From assembly GCA_963995525.1 (NCBI GenBank), contig OZ023214.1, positions 16,175,699 to 16,239,698 on the forward strand: DNA of 64,000 bases, given 5' to 3'. Shown piece after piece: positions 12,893 through 23,870 of this stretch. Made by a program: the position numbers and the translations under genes. Under the pieces are notes generated by a model. That model was not told the DNA's origin and ran no database searches. It was given only the letters and a program-made list of their open reading frames with translations. How positions within the stretch are numbered: position 1 is the stretch's first letter; every line of letters starts with the position of its first letter. This stretch comes from Escarpia spicata (lineage: Eukaryota > Annelida > Polychaeta > Sabellida > Siboglinidae).

Positions 12893-14282
12893 CACTGAAT
12901 ATAAAGTGACGATTACGCTACTGAACATAATTCTTCACTTCACTCACGCTAATGAACATAAATCATCACTTCATTCAAACTATTGAACATAGATCTTCAT
13001 GTTTCAATAACAATATGCTAATTGACTGTCTTACATAGAGTATTATAATTTATCAAAGCTGAGAAAATAAAAACATCTTGTAATAAAATCTTGATTATTA
13101 TGAAAACCGTTTTTTTCTCATGGATGCCAAGGTAAAAAATACCTCACCTTCCAGCATAATCGAATAATTTAATCTATATATTTGGCGTCAGATCCAAAAC
13201 AGCTTTTATTTAAACAAAGCCACCATTATTTTTATTATTGTCTTAACATCCCACAAAACATTGTGTGACATTGCAGCATTCCAACTAAACCTTTGTGCTC
13301 ACCATAGAAGGTGCCAGCTCTCGCACTGCTGTATCGCTTCCGTCCCCCAGTCTTTGCAGTATCAGTGAATAATTTAGAAAGTAATACCTGCTGTTATGTA
13401 GCAAAGTGATTGGTGATCATTCACGCACAATGACAAGTCTCAATACCAACTCTGCCGAGAAACGTTAATTTTAGGTTTCATCGCAGAATTTAATTGATTT
13501 CTTTCATTGGTAAAATTAGAGCTGGCATATCATCCAGGCAGCAAGTGATTTGTTACGTTTGTCTGCTGGTGCTGGTTTCGGGCTTTTGTTAGTTTGCTTT
13601 TTATAATGGAGATTGCTTTCTCTATTTATTGCTGAACCTTTCTTCTCTGTGGCTCGCCAATGATTAGAAAGAAACACAAAATGGATCATTATCATCTGTC
13701 TAGATTGCATGATATTATAGAAAGTTATCTATGAATGGGAATAAATCAATTACTGTGTAGACGATTGGAATACGGATGTAATTTTAGACTTGATATGGTA
13801 TATATGCATGAAACCTTAGACTATGGTACATAAAACATAATATCTTGACATGGATTCTCATTCGGCTACAGATCTGAAAGAAAGAACAAATAAAGACGAT
13901 GTATTGCTTTGTCTACAACTATATATAGTATACACAGTACATGGCATATAGTATTACAATTGAGAGAAATGAGGTAACCAAAACTGTCACCAAATGTCTG
14001 ATGAATTACAACTTATGATATATGGTGACAAAAAAATGTGAAACTAGAAAAATCATGGATGGCTGCACAAATCTGTGGCCCTGAGGGAGGTGTTTTGTGG
14101 AGGGTTCTAGACGGACTGGCATGGCATGTGTGGACCACAGTTTGCCACTATTACACACTGTATTAGAGGGCGTGATAGGATGAATAATTCAAAGTCACAT
14201 GTAGACTCCTGTGCTACTTATTGACATCATGGCTGGCTGTAGACTCCCAGATGCCACGGGCTGACATGGTGAGATGTTCGTT
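12893..14282. other. Non-coding stretch, nothing recognised
   Basis: AT-rich. The only hint of repetition is two or three short copies of a phrase like CACTTCACTCACGCTAATGA at 12,935-12,990. No gene is supported. Confidence 0.35.
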
Positions 14283-14667
14283 CCATACAAACTTTGTACA
14301 CAGGTTCTCAATTCACAAACTTTCTGTGAAGCATTCCTACAGTACAAACATTTGTACTAAGGTTCTCAATTCACAAACTTTCTGTGAAGCAATCCTACTG
14401 TACAAACATTTATACTAAGGTTCTCAATTCACAAACTTTCTGTGAAGCATTCCTACCGTACAAACATTTGTACTAAGGTTCTCAATTCACAAACTTTCTG
14501 TGAAGCATTCCTACCATACAAACATTTGTACTAAAGTTCTCAATTCACAAACTTTCTATGAAGCATTCCTACCGTACAAACATTTATAATAAGGTTCTCA
14601 ATTCACAAACTTTCTATGAAGCATTCCTACCGTACAAACATTTGTACTAAGGTTCTCAATTCACTAA
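14283..14667. repeat. 58-bp tandem repeat, about 6.5 copies
   Basis: The unit carries CAAACATTTGTACTAAGGTT, then CTCAATTCACAAACTTTCTG, then TGAAGCATTCCTACCGTA. Copies are very similar, so the array is recent. Confidence 0.95.
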
Positions 14668-14674
14668 TTCAACA

Positions 14675-15110
14675 TATGTAAGTAAATAAGTAAATTTATT
14701 TCCTCATCCAGATAATATACAACACAATTCAAGAGCAATGTAACACAGATGAGGTGGCTACCAGAGAAGTATAACTTATCGAGCTGGTAGCCAATTAAAT
14801 CAAACTCATATAGTGTACTCCCACATACATAATATTACGTATATAAAGGTTATACAGTGCATTCAATTGCAATAGCTTCAGGTTAACGACTTCCGTAAAT
14901 TAAAGCTTGAGATGTGTACCAATATAAGATAATTCACAAGCGAATTTCTTACAAAGTATATTTAGATTTAAACTTTAGTTAATGCCATTTAAAAAGCTCC
15001 TGGCTTTATGCTTTAAAATATTTAGCGTTTTCGAATGTTTAATGTCTACAGGTAGTTTATTCCAAAGTCGAGCCCCTATTACTTTCAAGGAGTATGTACA
15101 AAAAATTACC
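14675..15110 (-). mobile_element. LINE 3' end: last coding codons and 3' UTR
   Basis: Minus-strand codons 15,094-14,975 read YSLKVIGARLWNKLPVDIKH, then SKTLNILKHKARSFLNGIN and a stop. This is the typical end of CR1-like LINE polyproteins (xGARLWNxLP...FKxxLxxxL). A UTR of about 300 bp follows and ends at 14,675-14,700 in short TTAC-type repeats after a GAAATAAATTTACTTATT stretch, as expected for a LINE tail. Everything 5' of it is lost or decayed. Confidence 0.8.
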
Positions 15111-15199
15111 TTACATATAATTCACCATGCATTTTTTTGCAGATTGTTACGAGTTATCCTTGTCAGATGTCTGCATTAGTTCCTTCATAAAGTACGAAT

Positions 15200-16464
15200 G
15201 CTTCTTGAAACTGGCCTCAGATTAGCTCTGTTCCTCAGTACAGCTGACCTTTATGCACATAAACCCACATCAGTCAAAACTTGACAACATTACCAAGCCA
15301 ACCAATAGTGTTGTGACGAGACTTTGATCATCAAATGAAAAAATAATGTAGACAGCTGTAGCCACCTGGCATTGGCTTCGTCTTTTGTTATGTGACGTCG
15401 TGCGTCAATCTTGATGTAAACTTATTAAGGCATTTTATCGCAGTACGCACACAATCTTGTGATGCAACCACAGTTTGGGAAAGCATCTACAGACGATTGA
15501 AGTCACACAACAAGAGTACCGCAACCAATCAATCTGTTTCATTTAAATCAATGACAGGTTTCTCTGTATAGAGTGGCAGTGTGGAAAAGATTAATATGTA
15601 TGTGATGCTACTAATTGGATTCTTCTAGAATTGCAAACTTGGTTTAACATTTGCTATTGCTTAGCACTATATTGTTAATCGTACAAATTCACATCAGAAT
15701 AAGGGTTATATGATCAGAATCATTTGCCAGAGTGCCAATGAAGTATCCAAGAATTGACCTATCCATCACGTGTCCTGTTGCCTAACAACAATGTCCATCA
15801 AGCAATAAAATATGGATACAGAACGCGTGGAGCATTTGGACATTCTGGCATATATTTTTTTGAATTTCTTGCCTCTAAAGTGTTTTCTTATGACAGAAAC
15901 ATCAAGCAAAGATGTAGCAATGAGAACTGCTTGTGGGAAAGTTGATATAGTAGATTACCCATCAGTCTATTGTTCACAAGTTCTCACTGCTGCCAGCATC
16001 CAAGCAATCATTTCAGTAACAGTCTTTCATTTTCCCACTTAGTAAATAGACCAGCTCTATTTTGTAAAGTAAATGCACTTCAAAGAGTTTTTTCAGTTAT
16101 TAATGAGACCATCTCCCAGTTCGATGGGCAGTAATTAATAGGTAATTAATCAGCTATAGTATGCACAAGTCAACTGGAAAGAACTAATCAAATAAGATGA
16201 TGCCAAATGTTGGTTGCACTAAATGCATTGCAAAATGTCACATCACAAAGTATTCAACGTAATATGATAGAATTAATCGGTACAGCCAGGCATGATTTTC
16301 AACACACTTACATACAAGAACATCTATCCTGTTGATTTACTAAAACAGTATTACAGTTAGTATGCTCTTGTAATTATTATACCACATTGTATTGTCAATT
16401 ACTGAAATTTCCTGAAAATGGCAAACTTTCAAATTTACGTTGTAACAAATGTCACTGATGAATA
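15200..16464. other. Non-coding stretch, nothing recognised
   Basis: Contains two overlapping open frames at 15,754-16,042 without recognisable motifs. Nothing else is supported. Confidence 0.35.
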
Positions 16465-16489
16465 CTCCAGGAAACCAAGAATTAAATTT

Positions 16490-16664
16490 ACATTGGAGTT
16501 GTATTTGAAACTTGCAATGTTTCGATCCATCTACACAGGATCTTGATCACGCAGTGATGTCATGTGACGAGGCTCAGATTGAGCCGCGTCACATGACATC
16601 ACTGCATGATCAAGATCCTCTGTAGACGGATCGAAACGTTGCAAGTTTCAAATACAGCTCCAAT
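16490..16664. repeat. Long palindrome (86-bp arms), Penelope-type terminus candidate
   Basis: The arms 16,490-16,575 and 16,579-16,664 are reverse complements with roughly seven mismatches around a 3-bp centre. The right arm contains AGATCC-TCTGTAGAC-GGATC-GAAACGTTGC, a 5-bp stem followed by GAAAC. That resembles helix II and the 3' core half of the hammerhead ribozymes found in Penelope-like elements. Weaker complementarity extends further out (CCAAGAATT near 16,475; ATTCTTGG near 16,693). The flank ATTCTTGGCTCCATGA with TTTCATATC resembles the flanks of the elements at 58,190 and 63,895. Confidence 0.65.
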
Positions 16665-16709
16665 GAAAATGTTATTCTTGCTAGTAAAATTTATTCTTGG
16701 CTCCATGAG

Positions 16710-17655
16710 CAATATTTCATATCCAGAAAACCATGTTCTGCATTTGTATACATGTAACATCATAAGGAGGATGGGTATTTGCCGCCTGGTAATTTTTTTA
16801 AACCAGCAGATAATGTTTTATTTCTCAGCAGTTATGTTTCATGCTCTTGTGATGTGTTGGGTGGGCGGTGGTCAGACCATTCAAGAGACAGCATGTACAA
16901 GACATGTTGCTGCGTGTGTCTAACAAAGGTTCACCTTCCTGTTGACAGATGTGAATCTCGCGTTTGAGCCGAAGCCCAACAGACCTAGTCGCAAGCGGCC
17001 ACATGGCGCGGGGGCCGAGTGGTGAGTCGCTGATACCTTTACTTTGCTCACCTCGATTATTATAGTTCTATGTTGACATTCTTACCTCAAAACACTCCTT
17101 CCATCATACCACATTGATTCAGGTTCTAAAAAGTGCATGCCTTCTATTTTAAATACTGCGTAAGTGCGAGAGGAATAACGCTCTGAATTGCATCCATCTG
17201 CATTGTTGCGGCATGCATCGCATCCAAAATTAGTGATGATGATCAAAGCATTTTATGCATTTTGGAGCACTATTTTGACTACAAAAAAAGTGGCAGAACA
17301 TTCTTTTAAAGACAACATTTCCATTTTATACCTACCATGTTTGACGAATGCATCAATGTATCAGAAGGAGGCAAGAATGAATGTCGACAAAGTGCCATTA
17401 CAACTGAGGCCAGTTAACTCTCCCGGCCATCTACTGGGTTATTGTCCTCTCAAATTTGTCTGCTGCATTTCTCTTCCATTGTTGCTTGCTACATCACTTT
17501 CCCGTCCAGCATCATCTTCCCATTCTTATCAGGTCATCCCAGAGCCGTGTCAATATCTAATATCTCACAGCACAGATCTGTGCCACGTGTAATACTGCAA
17601 GATCTCTCTAACTCGACATGGCATTGTTGTTTTCTCCAATTCCCTTTGGTTTATC
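16710..17655. other. Non-coding stretch, nothing recognised
   Basis: An open frame at 17,188-17,592 (134 codons) shows no known motif and no splice context. It is left unassigned. Confidence 0.35.
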
Positions 17656-17659
17656 ACTA

Positions 17660-17822
17660 ATGGCCGCTGGACGGGACAGGCCATGTCACATGTGACAGGC
17701 CATGACCCATGTGACAGACCACGTCACATGTGACAGGCCACGTCACATGTGACAGGCCATGACCCATGTGACAGACCACGTCACATGTGACAGGCCATGT
17801 CACATGTGACAGGCCACATCAA
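17660..17822. repeat. 19-bp palindromic minisatellite, left part
   Basis: Units of about 19-21 bp are built on the perfect 12-bp palindrome GTCACATGTGAC followed by AGGCCAC or AGGCCATG. Some units carry GACCCATGTGACA instead. The array continues at 18,131 after the SINE, which suggests one array split by insertion. Confidence 0.9.
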
Positions 17823-18130
17823 AAAGGTAAGTTCTTATATAAGCAGTATCCAGTCCTCAGGACTGCTCAAAGCGCTTTACATTTTTCTCCCTGGCAGACC
17901 TGTTTAATCGAACACCATCTCGACTTCTCCGGGAAGCATTCAGCCACGCTGCAAATAATGCGTAAAGACGTACACAAATGACCACCACTGTCTATAGCCA
18001 GGTATTCATTCATACAGCTGAGTGAACTGAAGCAATGTAGAGTAAACAAACTTTCCCTAGGTTCGACACCGCCGCATAGGATTTGAACCCGCGTTCTCTC
18101 AGTCAAGAGTCCGCCTATCACAACATCATG
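17823..18130 (-). mobile_element. tRNA-derived SINE, full-length copy inside a minisatellite
   Basis: Read on the minus strand, the head has an A-box-like TGTTGTGATAGGCGG and a B-box-like GGGTTCAAATCC (about 18,070-18,085), as in RNA polymerase III SINEs. The body contains the phrases TGAATGAATACCTGGCTATA and GAGCAGTCCTGAGGACTGGA. The end is TATATAAGAACTTACC. The same head-body-tail order recurs at 40,551 (plus) and 40,991 (minus), and the tail alone at 55,817. It sits between two halves of the 19-bp palindromic array. Confidence 0.8.
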
Positions 18131-18322
18131 ATAGGCCACGTCCCCTGTGACAGGCCATGACCCATGTAACAGATCACATGTGACAGGCCACGTCACATGT
18201 GACAGGACATGTCACATGTGACAGGACATGTCACATGTGACAGGCCATGACCCATGTAACAGGCCAAGACACATGTGACAGGCCACATCATATGTGACAG
18301 GCCACGTCACATGTAACAATTC
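18131..18322. repeat. 19-bp palindromic minisatellite, right part
   Basis: About nine units of the same GTCACATGTGAC-based repeat as 17,660-17,822, with more variation (GACCCATGTAACAG, CACATCATATGTGACAG). Confidence 0.9.
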
Positions 18323-18335
18323 CAACAAATAAAGA

Positions 18336-19705
18336 GTGATTGCAATCTCTTCAGCCAGCTGTTCATCGCTGCACAAGCTCCGTAACACCAAACTGGAGGA
18401 GTTTTTCACACATGAAAACCACCCGTGGCCCCCAGCATTATCCTTGCATGGGAAACTTCGACTAACAAGCACTAGATATGAGCTGTTGCATTGCATTGAG
18501 CCAAATTTCCGGCAAGAGGCACCCTCTCATTTTGATGCCAAAGTGGTTGATGGTGCTGCGATAGTGCACGCCCCACCACTAGAAAAAACATCGGCGTTCG
18601 GTGAATACAGTGACACCGTCTTCATTCCCTGGACTGAAAGACGACTTCAAGGCTGCTCTAGAATTGACATCGTCTGGGACACGTACCGACCTGACAGCTT
18701 GAAAGCCACAACTCGAGAAAAACAAGGGAAATGCATCCGCAGAAAGGTGTCCCGCGATGCCAAATTGCCCGTGTACTTTGCAGGCTTCTTACAGGATGCC
18801 ACAAACGAGGAAGAGCTCTTCAAACTTCTGGCGGAAGATGTAGTTAAACATGACTACCCACCAACTAAACATGTGTATATTACCAGTGGTTCAAGTGTAA
18901 AGTCGAATCGCGCTGACATATCAATGTCGGCGAATGACCACGAAGAAGCAGACAGTAGAAAATGTTTACATGTAGATGATGCGCTAAATGAGGGGGCAAC
19001 TACTGTTCTCGTCAGAACCGCAGACACCGATGTAGTTGTTATTTTGGTGGGAGTCTTGCACGATCTTGTCCAGCACCATTCAGGAATGCAGTTGTGGGTT
19101 AGCTTTGGTACAGGAGAGCACTTCCGCTACTAAAACATCAATTCAATCTGCCAAGAACTTGGGGAGGAAAAAGCTCGTGCTTTGCCATATTTTCACGCAT
19201 TCTGATGCAACATCTTAGTTCAGCGGTAAAGGCAAGAAGTCAGCATTGAAAGCATATCCAACAGCCACAGCTGGGTTCACCATCGCGTCTCAGACTGGCT
19301 TTCAAGCTGATTGAGCATTTTACATGTATCATGTACGACAGCACGACATCGCATGTCAATGTGAACGACCTTCGACACGAGCTGTTCCCAAGGAGGGTGA
19401 AGAAGATGGAGAAGCTTCCTCCAACCGAGAGTACACTGCTTCAACACACAAACCAATGCCTATACCAAGCCAGTACCTGGAGAAACAGTCTGAAGCCTAT
19501 CATAGCTGCACCCAACCCTGAAGGCTTTGGGTGGACAAGAGGAGACACCGGATGGCGTCCAGTCTGGACGGACAACACTACCAGCTGCTGCTGTTGGCTG
19601 TAGAGAACTGATGAAGTGTGGTTGCAAGGCTGAACCCAATTGTGCGAAAAAATGCAAGAACGCCGGGTTCACATGCACAACATGCCGTGGACTTTGTGAG
19701 GGTTA
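18336..19705 (+). pseudogene. Broken member of a widespread invertebrate protein family (PIN/FEN1-like motifs, Cys-rich C-terminus)
   Basis: The frame is open from 18,336 to an in-frame TAA at 19,131. It resumes in the same frame to about 19,200, shifts (FHAF...SDATS...FSGKGKKSALKAYPTA), and shifts again at about 19,330 (MYDSTTSHVNVNDLRHELF ... GWRPVW). It ends at 19,705 with a cysteine-rich tail (KCGCKAEPNCAKKCK ... CTTCRGLC). I recognise this as an uncharacterised multicopy family in cnidarians, molluscs and other marine animals. HEEADSR and RTADTDVVVILV resemble the EAxA and DxD acidic patches of FEN1/PIN-domain nucleases; that link is my inference. At least one nonsense change and two frameshifts make it inactive. 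Multicopy behaviour suggests transposon linkage, but no TIRs were found here. Confidence 0.75.
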
Positions 19706-19739
19706 AGAACAAGTTCATGTGAGGAATTAGTTAGTATAA

Positions 19740-20099
19740 TGTCAGCAATGGAGGTGTTACTTAATTAGTTAGTTAATTAAGTAAGTAAATGTCACTGCCT
19801 CTATTAATGTAGATGTGCACAACGTATCAGTGTTCAGTATTATATTACATGCGTGCAGCTGCATGTCTCCTTTGAAATTATTCTCGTGTTATTCTGAGGG
19901 TCGATATAACACCCACACTTGCTCTTTGAACATCACTTGTCGAATTTCAAGTGATACTGATTCATTGTACTGCTTAAATAAATAGTAGCAATTGTACCAA
20001 TAGTAGCTGTGTATGTTCTAGATAAGCAAGTTTAAAATGTATACGTAGTTGACCTGTATGTGAAAGTTATATGTGAAACTGCCAGCAAACGTAATTAGT
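19740..20099. other. Non-coding stretch, nothing recognised
   Basis: AT-rich with a short TTAGTTAGTTAATTAAGTAAGTAA simple-sequence-like run near 19,763. No gene. Confidence 0.35.
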
Positions 20100-20580
20100 T
20101 TAGCGCACCATGGCAGCCATTTTGGATTTATGCAAATTTCACGGGAAGTAGATTTTTGTAAACATACTGTAACCTTCCGAAACACAAACTATTGTTTGAG
20201 TGTTACCATATGGTAGAAATGGAATTATGACATTATTTGACTTTTGACCTTCATCTGACCTTGACCTTTGCCTTCAAAACCGGGCCTCTGGAAATTGCCC
20301 TGATAAAGAGAAGACGATGTATATATGTTTTTGCTCATTTGGTGGCCATTTTGAATTTATGCAACTTAGTAAATCATCCTGTAGAAAGAAGTGATTCAAG
20401 AGATAAAGCAGCCTTTGAAAACTTTTTTAAAATATCATTTAAGTCTCAAGATATTGGACAATTGGTAGAAATGGAATTATAACATTATTAATCTTTGACC
20501 TTGACCTGATCTTAACCTTGACCTTTAAAATCGGGCAGCCCCCTCTTCAAAAAGTGTATGGTCCTAAGGTACAATTGTGC
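20100..20580. repeat. Diverged duplicated repeat with TGACCTTGACC motifs
   Basis: The phrase GGTAGAAATGGAATTATGAC followed by TGACCTTGACCTTT and ATCGGGC occurs at about 20,212 and again at about 20,463. GCCATTTTGGATTTATGCAA occurs at about 20,115, with a variant at 20,344. The block is therefore two diverged units of roughly 230-250 bp. Repeated TGACCT strings are also nuclear-receptor half-site consensus, but the repeat is enough to explain them. Confidence 0.7.
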
Positions 20581-20727
20581 CAAATTTAGTGCTTTGTACC
20601 AGCGTGTCACGATCGTTCCCCTAAACGACTCCACTAAAAGCAGCAGAAGACACACACACTGAAACGTCCATTCTTAATAGCAGCTCCAGTAGCATCACAT
20701 CAAAAAAATGTACATTCTTAGAGTTGT

Positions 20728-20780
20728 ACATGCACGCACGCACGCACGCATGCACACTCAAACATCACACAGTTGAATAT

Positions 20781-20831
<51 letters not shown>

Positions 20832-20840
20832 CACACACAA
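20728..20840. repeat. (GCAC)n microsatellite
   Basis: Runs of GCAC at about 20,731-20,750 and 20,780-20,832, followed by a short CA run. Confidence 0.95.
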
Positions 20841-21089
20841 ATGGTGTCGATATGCCAATCTTTATTTAGTGGTCTCATTGGTCGATTTGAGATGTCAAGA
20901 ATTTCCAAGGAAACTACCCAAGAAATAGTCCTCACTCTGTTAAACAAGGAAGTCATTGACTTAATAAGAGTCCAACAATTAATTTTAATTAAACATACGG
21001 CACTATTAATGAGCAAACTAAGCAGAATGTGCAGGTCTGTATGTGCGTGTGTGGTTGCTATTCTCTGTAGCTGTTGAACAAACATACAG

Positions 21090-22620
21090 TAAACATGTTC
21101 AATTATGTGAGAGAGGTCAGAAAAGGTTAGTGTCGTCGGAATTAAATTTTAAACATTCATGTATTTTGGTATATGTAATCTATCTGTACTTACAGTTGCT
21201 ATGATCAAACCTACAAGTATCCACTTGGGGGTACATAAATACAGCAATCCAGGTGAAAGATGTAGCACTTATGAAGCAATTTCCTTAGCTACTATTGCAT
21301 TTAGATATTTCAGATAGGTAATAAATGCTCATGAGAGTGTCTGTCACAGATAATTAGACAATCAATCTCTCTTCAAGCGTCAGCTGTCAACATTCATTGC
21401 AATCAGTCTTGAGTTTGAATGGGAACAATTACAAATACTCCATTTACGTGGGACAAGGCTCCTTGTTAATGCATAGGAGTTACCAACTTGGAATCATGAC
21501 TCACTTGCTGTAGGTAACAAGGCAGATATACGTTTATATCAGAGCTTTGTATTCAGCCAACATATAATTCATATATATATATATAATGTGTAAATGATGT
21601 GCATTAGCCTATATAATTCTCATACATAACTCAACCTCAACAGCAAAGGTGGGGGGAACCAACCACACGCAGGTGGCGAAACCCACCCGACACATGACAA
21701 CCATACAAGTTTAAAGATTATGATTTGTTGAAATAAGGGGAAAGCTTCACAGCGCCCCAAACCGCTTGTACACATTAGTGCGTCACGCTGACACTAGGAG
21801 TGTGCATTGCAATTAACTTATAAATGAGTTCATTATCTTAATGAGACGGTCCCCTGAATACTGACCAGTCTGGTGTAGACCTAGAAGTGTCTCGGTCAAG
21901 GGGTGGACTTAAATGACAGATGAGGTTGTCAGTGTAATGTGCATAAACATGGCAAGATTGATCCAGGGAACTTAGACCATTACTTGTTTACGTCTTTCTC
22001 ACTGTCCTTGCAAGAATTTTTTTAAAGGTCAAAGCAAGGATTAATCCCCGTGGAGCTGTGTCATCAGTCAGCTGATGGGACCAACGTATGGACACTGGGA
22101 TGTCAGTAGGAAGTAGTGGAAGGTGAACGTTGGCAGGAAAAAGTCACTTTTCTAAAGAAATACTTGAACATAAGTCTGTTGCTGCTGGATAACTTTACAG
22201 TGTCATCTTCCATGCGTGACCAAGTATGTACGCTGCCATTGTGTGAAGTCATGTGACACGTCACATGGTACAGATTTCCCTGATAAGTACCAGTTTTTGT
22301 GAGGGATACCACACTATATCCCTTTGTATAATGGATTTGCTTCAAATATAATAATCGCAACAATTAAAGCACTGTTTTCTTGAATTTGTTACATAATGGG
22401 TGGCCGGCCTGTAGGCAGGATCAAATTTTTACCAGTTCAAAAATGTCCCGGTAGATATGTGCATCAGCAATGCAGTCCAAACATGGATATATATCTATTT
22501 TTTTTACATATGTCCATAAGCACATATATGTATGCAATAACACATATACACAAGTGTGACACATTTTTAAAGCAAAATGGACAAATATACAAATAGATAA
22601 CAATGACAGTCCATAAAATA
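21090..22620. other. Non-coding stretch with one hairpin-repeat copy
   Basis: No gene recognised. An (AT)n run lies at about 21,573-21,586, and one copy of the dispersed hairpin repeat at 21,640-21,690. Confidence 0.4.
21640..21690 (+). repeat. Dispersed GGTGGGG...CCCACC hairpin repeat, variant copy
   Basis: Starts AGCAAAGGTGGGGGGAACCA and continues ACCACACGCAGG. The distal arm is shortened to AAACCCACCC. Confidence 0.6.
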
Positions 22621-22739
22621 TAAGCAGGGCTCGACATTAACGCTTGTCCGCTTGTCCGGGACAAGTAATTACCAATGTCAGACAAGTACATTGTCCAGGA
22701 CACTTGTCCGATGGGACAAGTTGATTGAGTCACAATATT

Positions 22740-22937
22740 AAGTCAAGGACCTCCGCTGGAAGGAGGATATCAACAACATGTGCCCGAAAGCCAACAAGAC
22801 GTTAGGCTTCCTGAAGAGGAATTTGAAAGTAGGCTCCCAGACCATCAGAGAGCAGACCTACAAATCATTCGTACTTCCCATCTTGGAGTGCTCATCTACT
22901 GTATGGGATCCTCACCAACAACAGGACATTGACAGAA
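22740..22937 (+). pseudogene. LINE RT C-terminal fragment (CR1/L2-like)
   Basis: The reading frame gives KDLRWKEDINNMCPKANKTL, then GFLKRNLKVGSQTIREQTYK, then SFVLPILECSSTVWDPHQQQD. This is the conserved region just after the RT domain in CR1/L2-type LINEs (normally LEYSSTVWDP). It is cut off exactly where the internal CAGCGATAGAAATAAG terminus begins, so the DNA element probably interrupted or truncated it. Confidence 0.8.
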
Positions 22938-23870
22938 CAGCGATAGAAATAAGCCAGAATATTTACTTGTCCGCCGGACAAGTAAGTTTTGAAATCTACT
23001 TGTCCGCCAAAATCTTAACTTGTCCGAGTGGTTGTCAAGGGGAATTGAAGCTTCGGAAAAAAACGTAAAAGTATGTCTTATTTTTATGAGAACAACACAA
23101 TGTTCCTGCTGTTTTGTTGCATGTACATCTGAGTGACTTGTGATTAACGACACAATTTGATTTAATCTGCAAATTTTGAAATTGCAAAACTATATTTGCA
23201 ACTATTTTCCGGTCCATTACTGTTCATCACGAATATTAAAAGTAGACACGTTACATGATGTATACCAATATTTTAGTGATACTGATATGAATGCTTTTAT
23301 TAATAAAAAATAATTATTACGATAATAGGAATTAGACAATTGTTTTCCTTGCTATTTTCGTTTTATAATGTTGCAAAAACTGTTTATGTTTAATATGGTA
23401 TATCAGCGATAGAAATAAGCCAGAATATTTACTTGTCCGCCGGACAAGTAGGTTTTGAAATCTACTTGTCCGCCAAAATTTTAACTTGTCCGATTGGTTG
23501 TGAAGGGGAATTGAAGCTACGGAAAAAAACGTAAAAAGTCTGTCTTATTTTTATGACAACACAATGTTCCTGCTGTTTCGTTGCACGTACATCTGAGTGA
23601 CTTGTGATCAAAGACACAATTTGATTTAATCTTAAAATTTTGAAATTGCAAAATAATTTTTGCAACTATTTTCCGGTCAATTATTATTCATCACGAATAT
23701 ATTAAAAGTAGACACGCTACATGATGTATACCAATATTTTAGTGATGCTGATATGAACGCTTTTATTAATAACAAATAATTATGATGATGATAGGAATGA
23801 GACAATTGTTTTCCTTGCTATTTGTTTTTATAATGTTGCAAAAACTGTTTATGTTTAATATGACATATAT
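22938..23870. repeat. 466-bp direct tandem duplication with ACTTGTCCG palindromes
   Basis: Copies begin at 22,938 and 23,404, both with CAGCGATAGAAATAAGCC, and run on with few differences to a TGCAAAAACTGTTTATGTTT segment. Each contains ACTTGTCCGCCGGACAAGT, a near-perfect palindrome, followed by more ACTTGTCCG sites. Confidence 0.9.

Noticed and set aside
7972..14667. CRISPR-like regular repeats at 7,972, 12,565 and 14,283
   Set aside because: Units are contiguous without unique spacers, and the genome is animal.
17823..18130. A functional tRNA gene suggested by A and B boxes
   Set aside because: No cloverleaf with acceptor pairing; the same head is followed by the same non-tRNA body in three copies, so it is a SINE.
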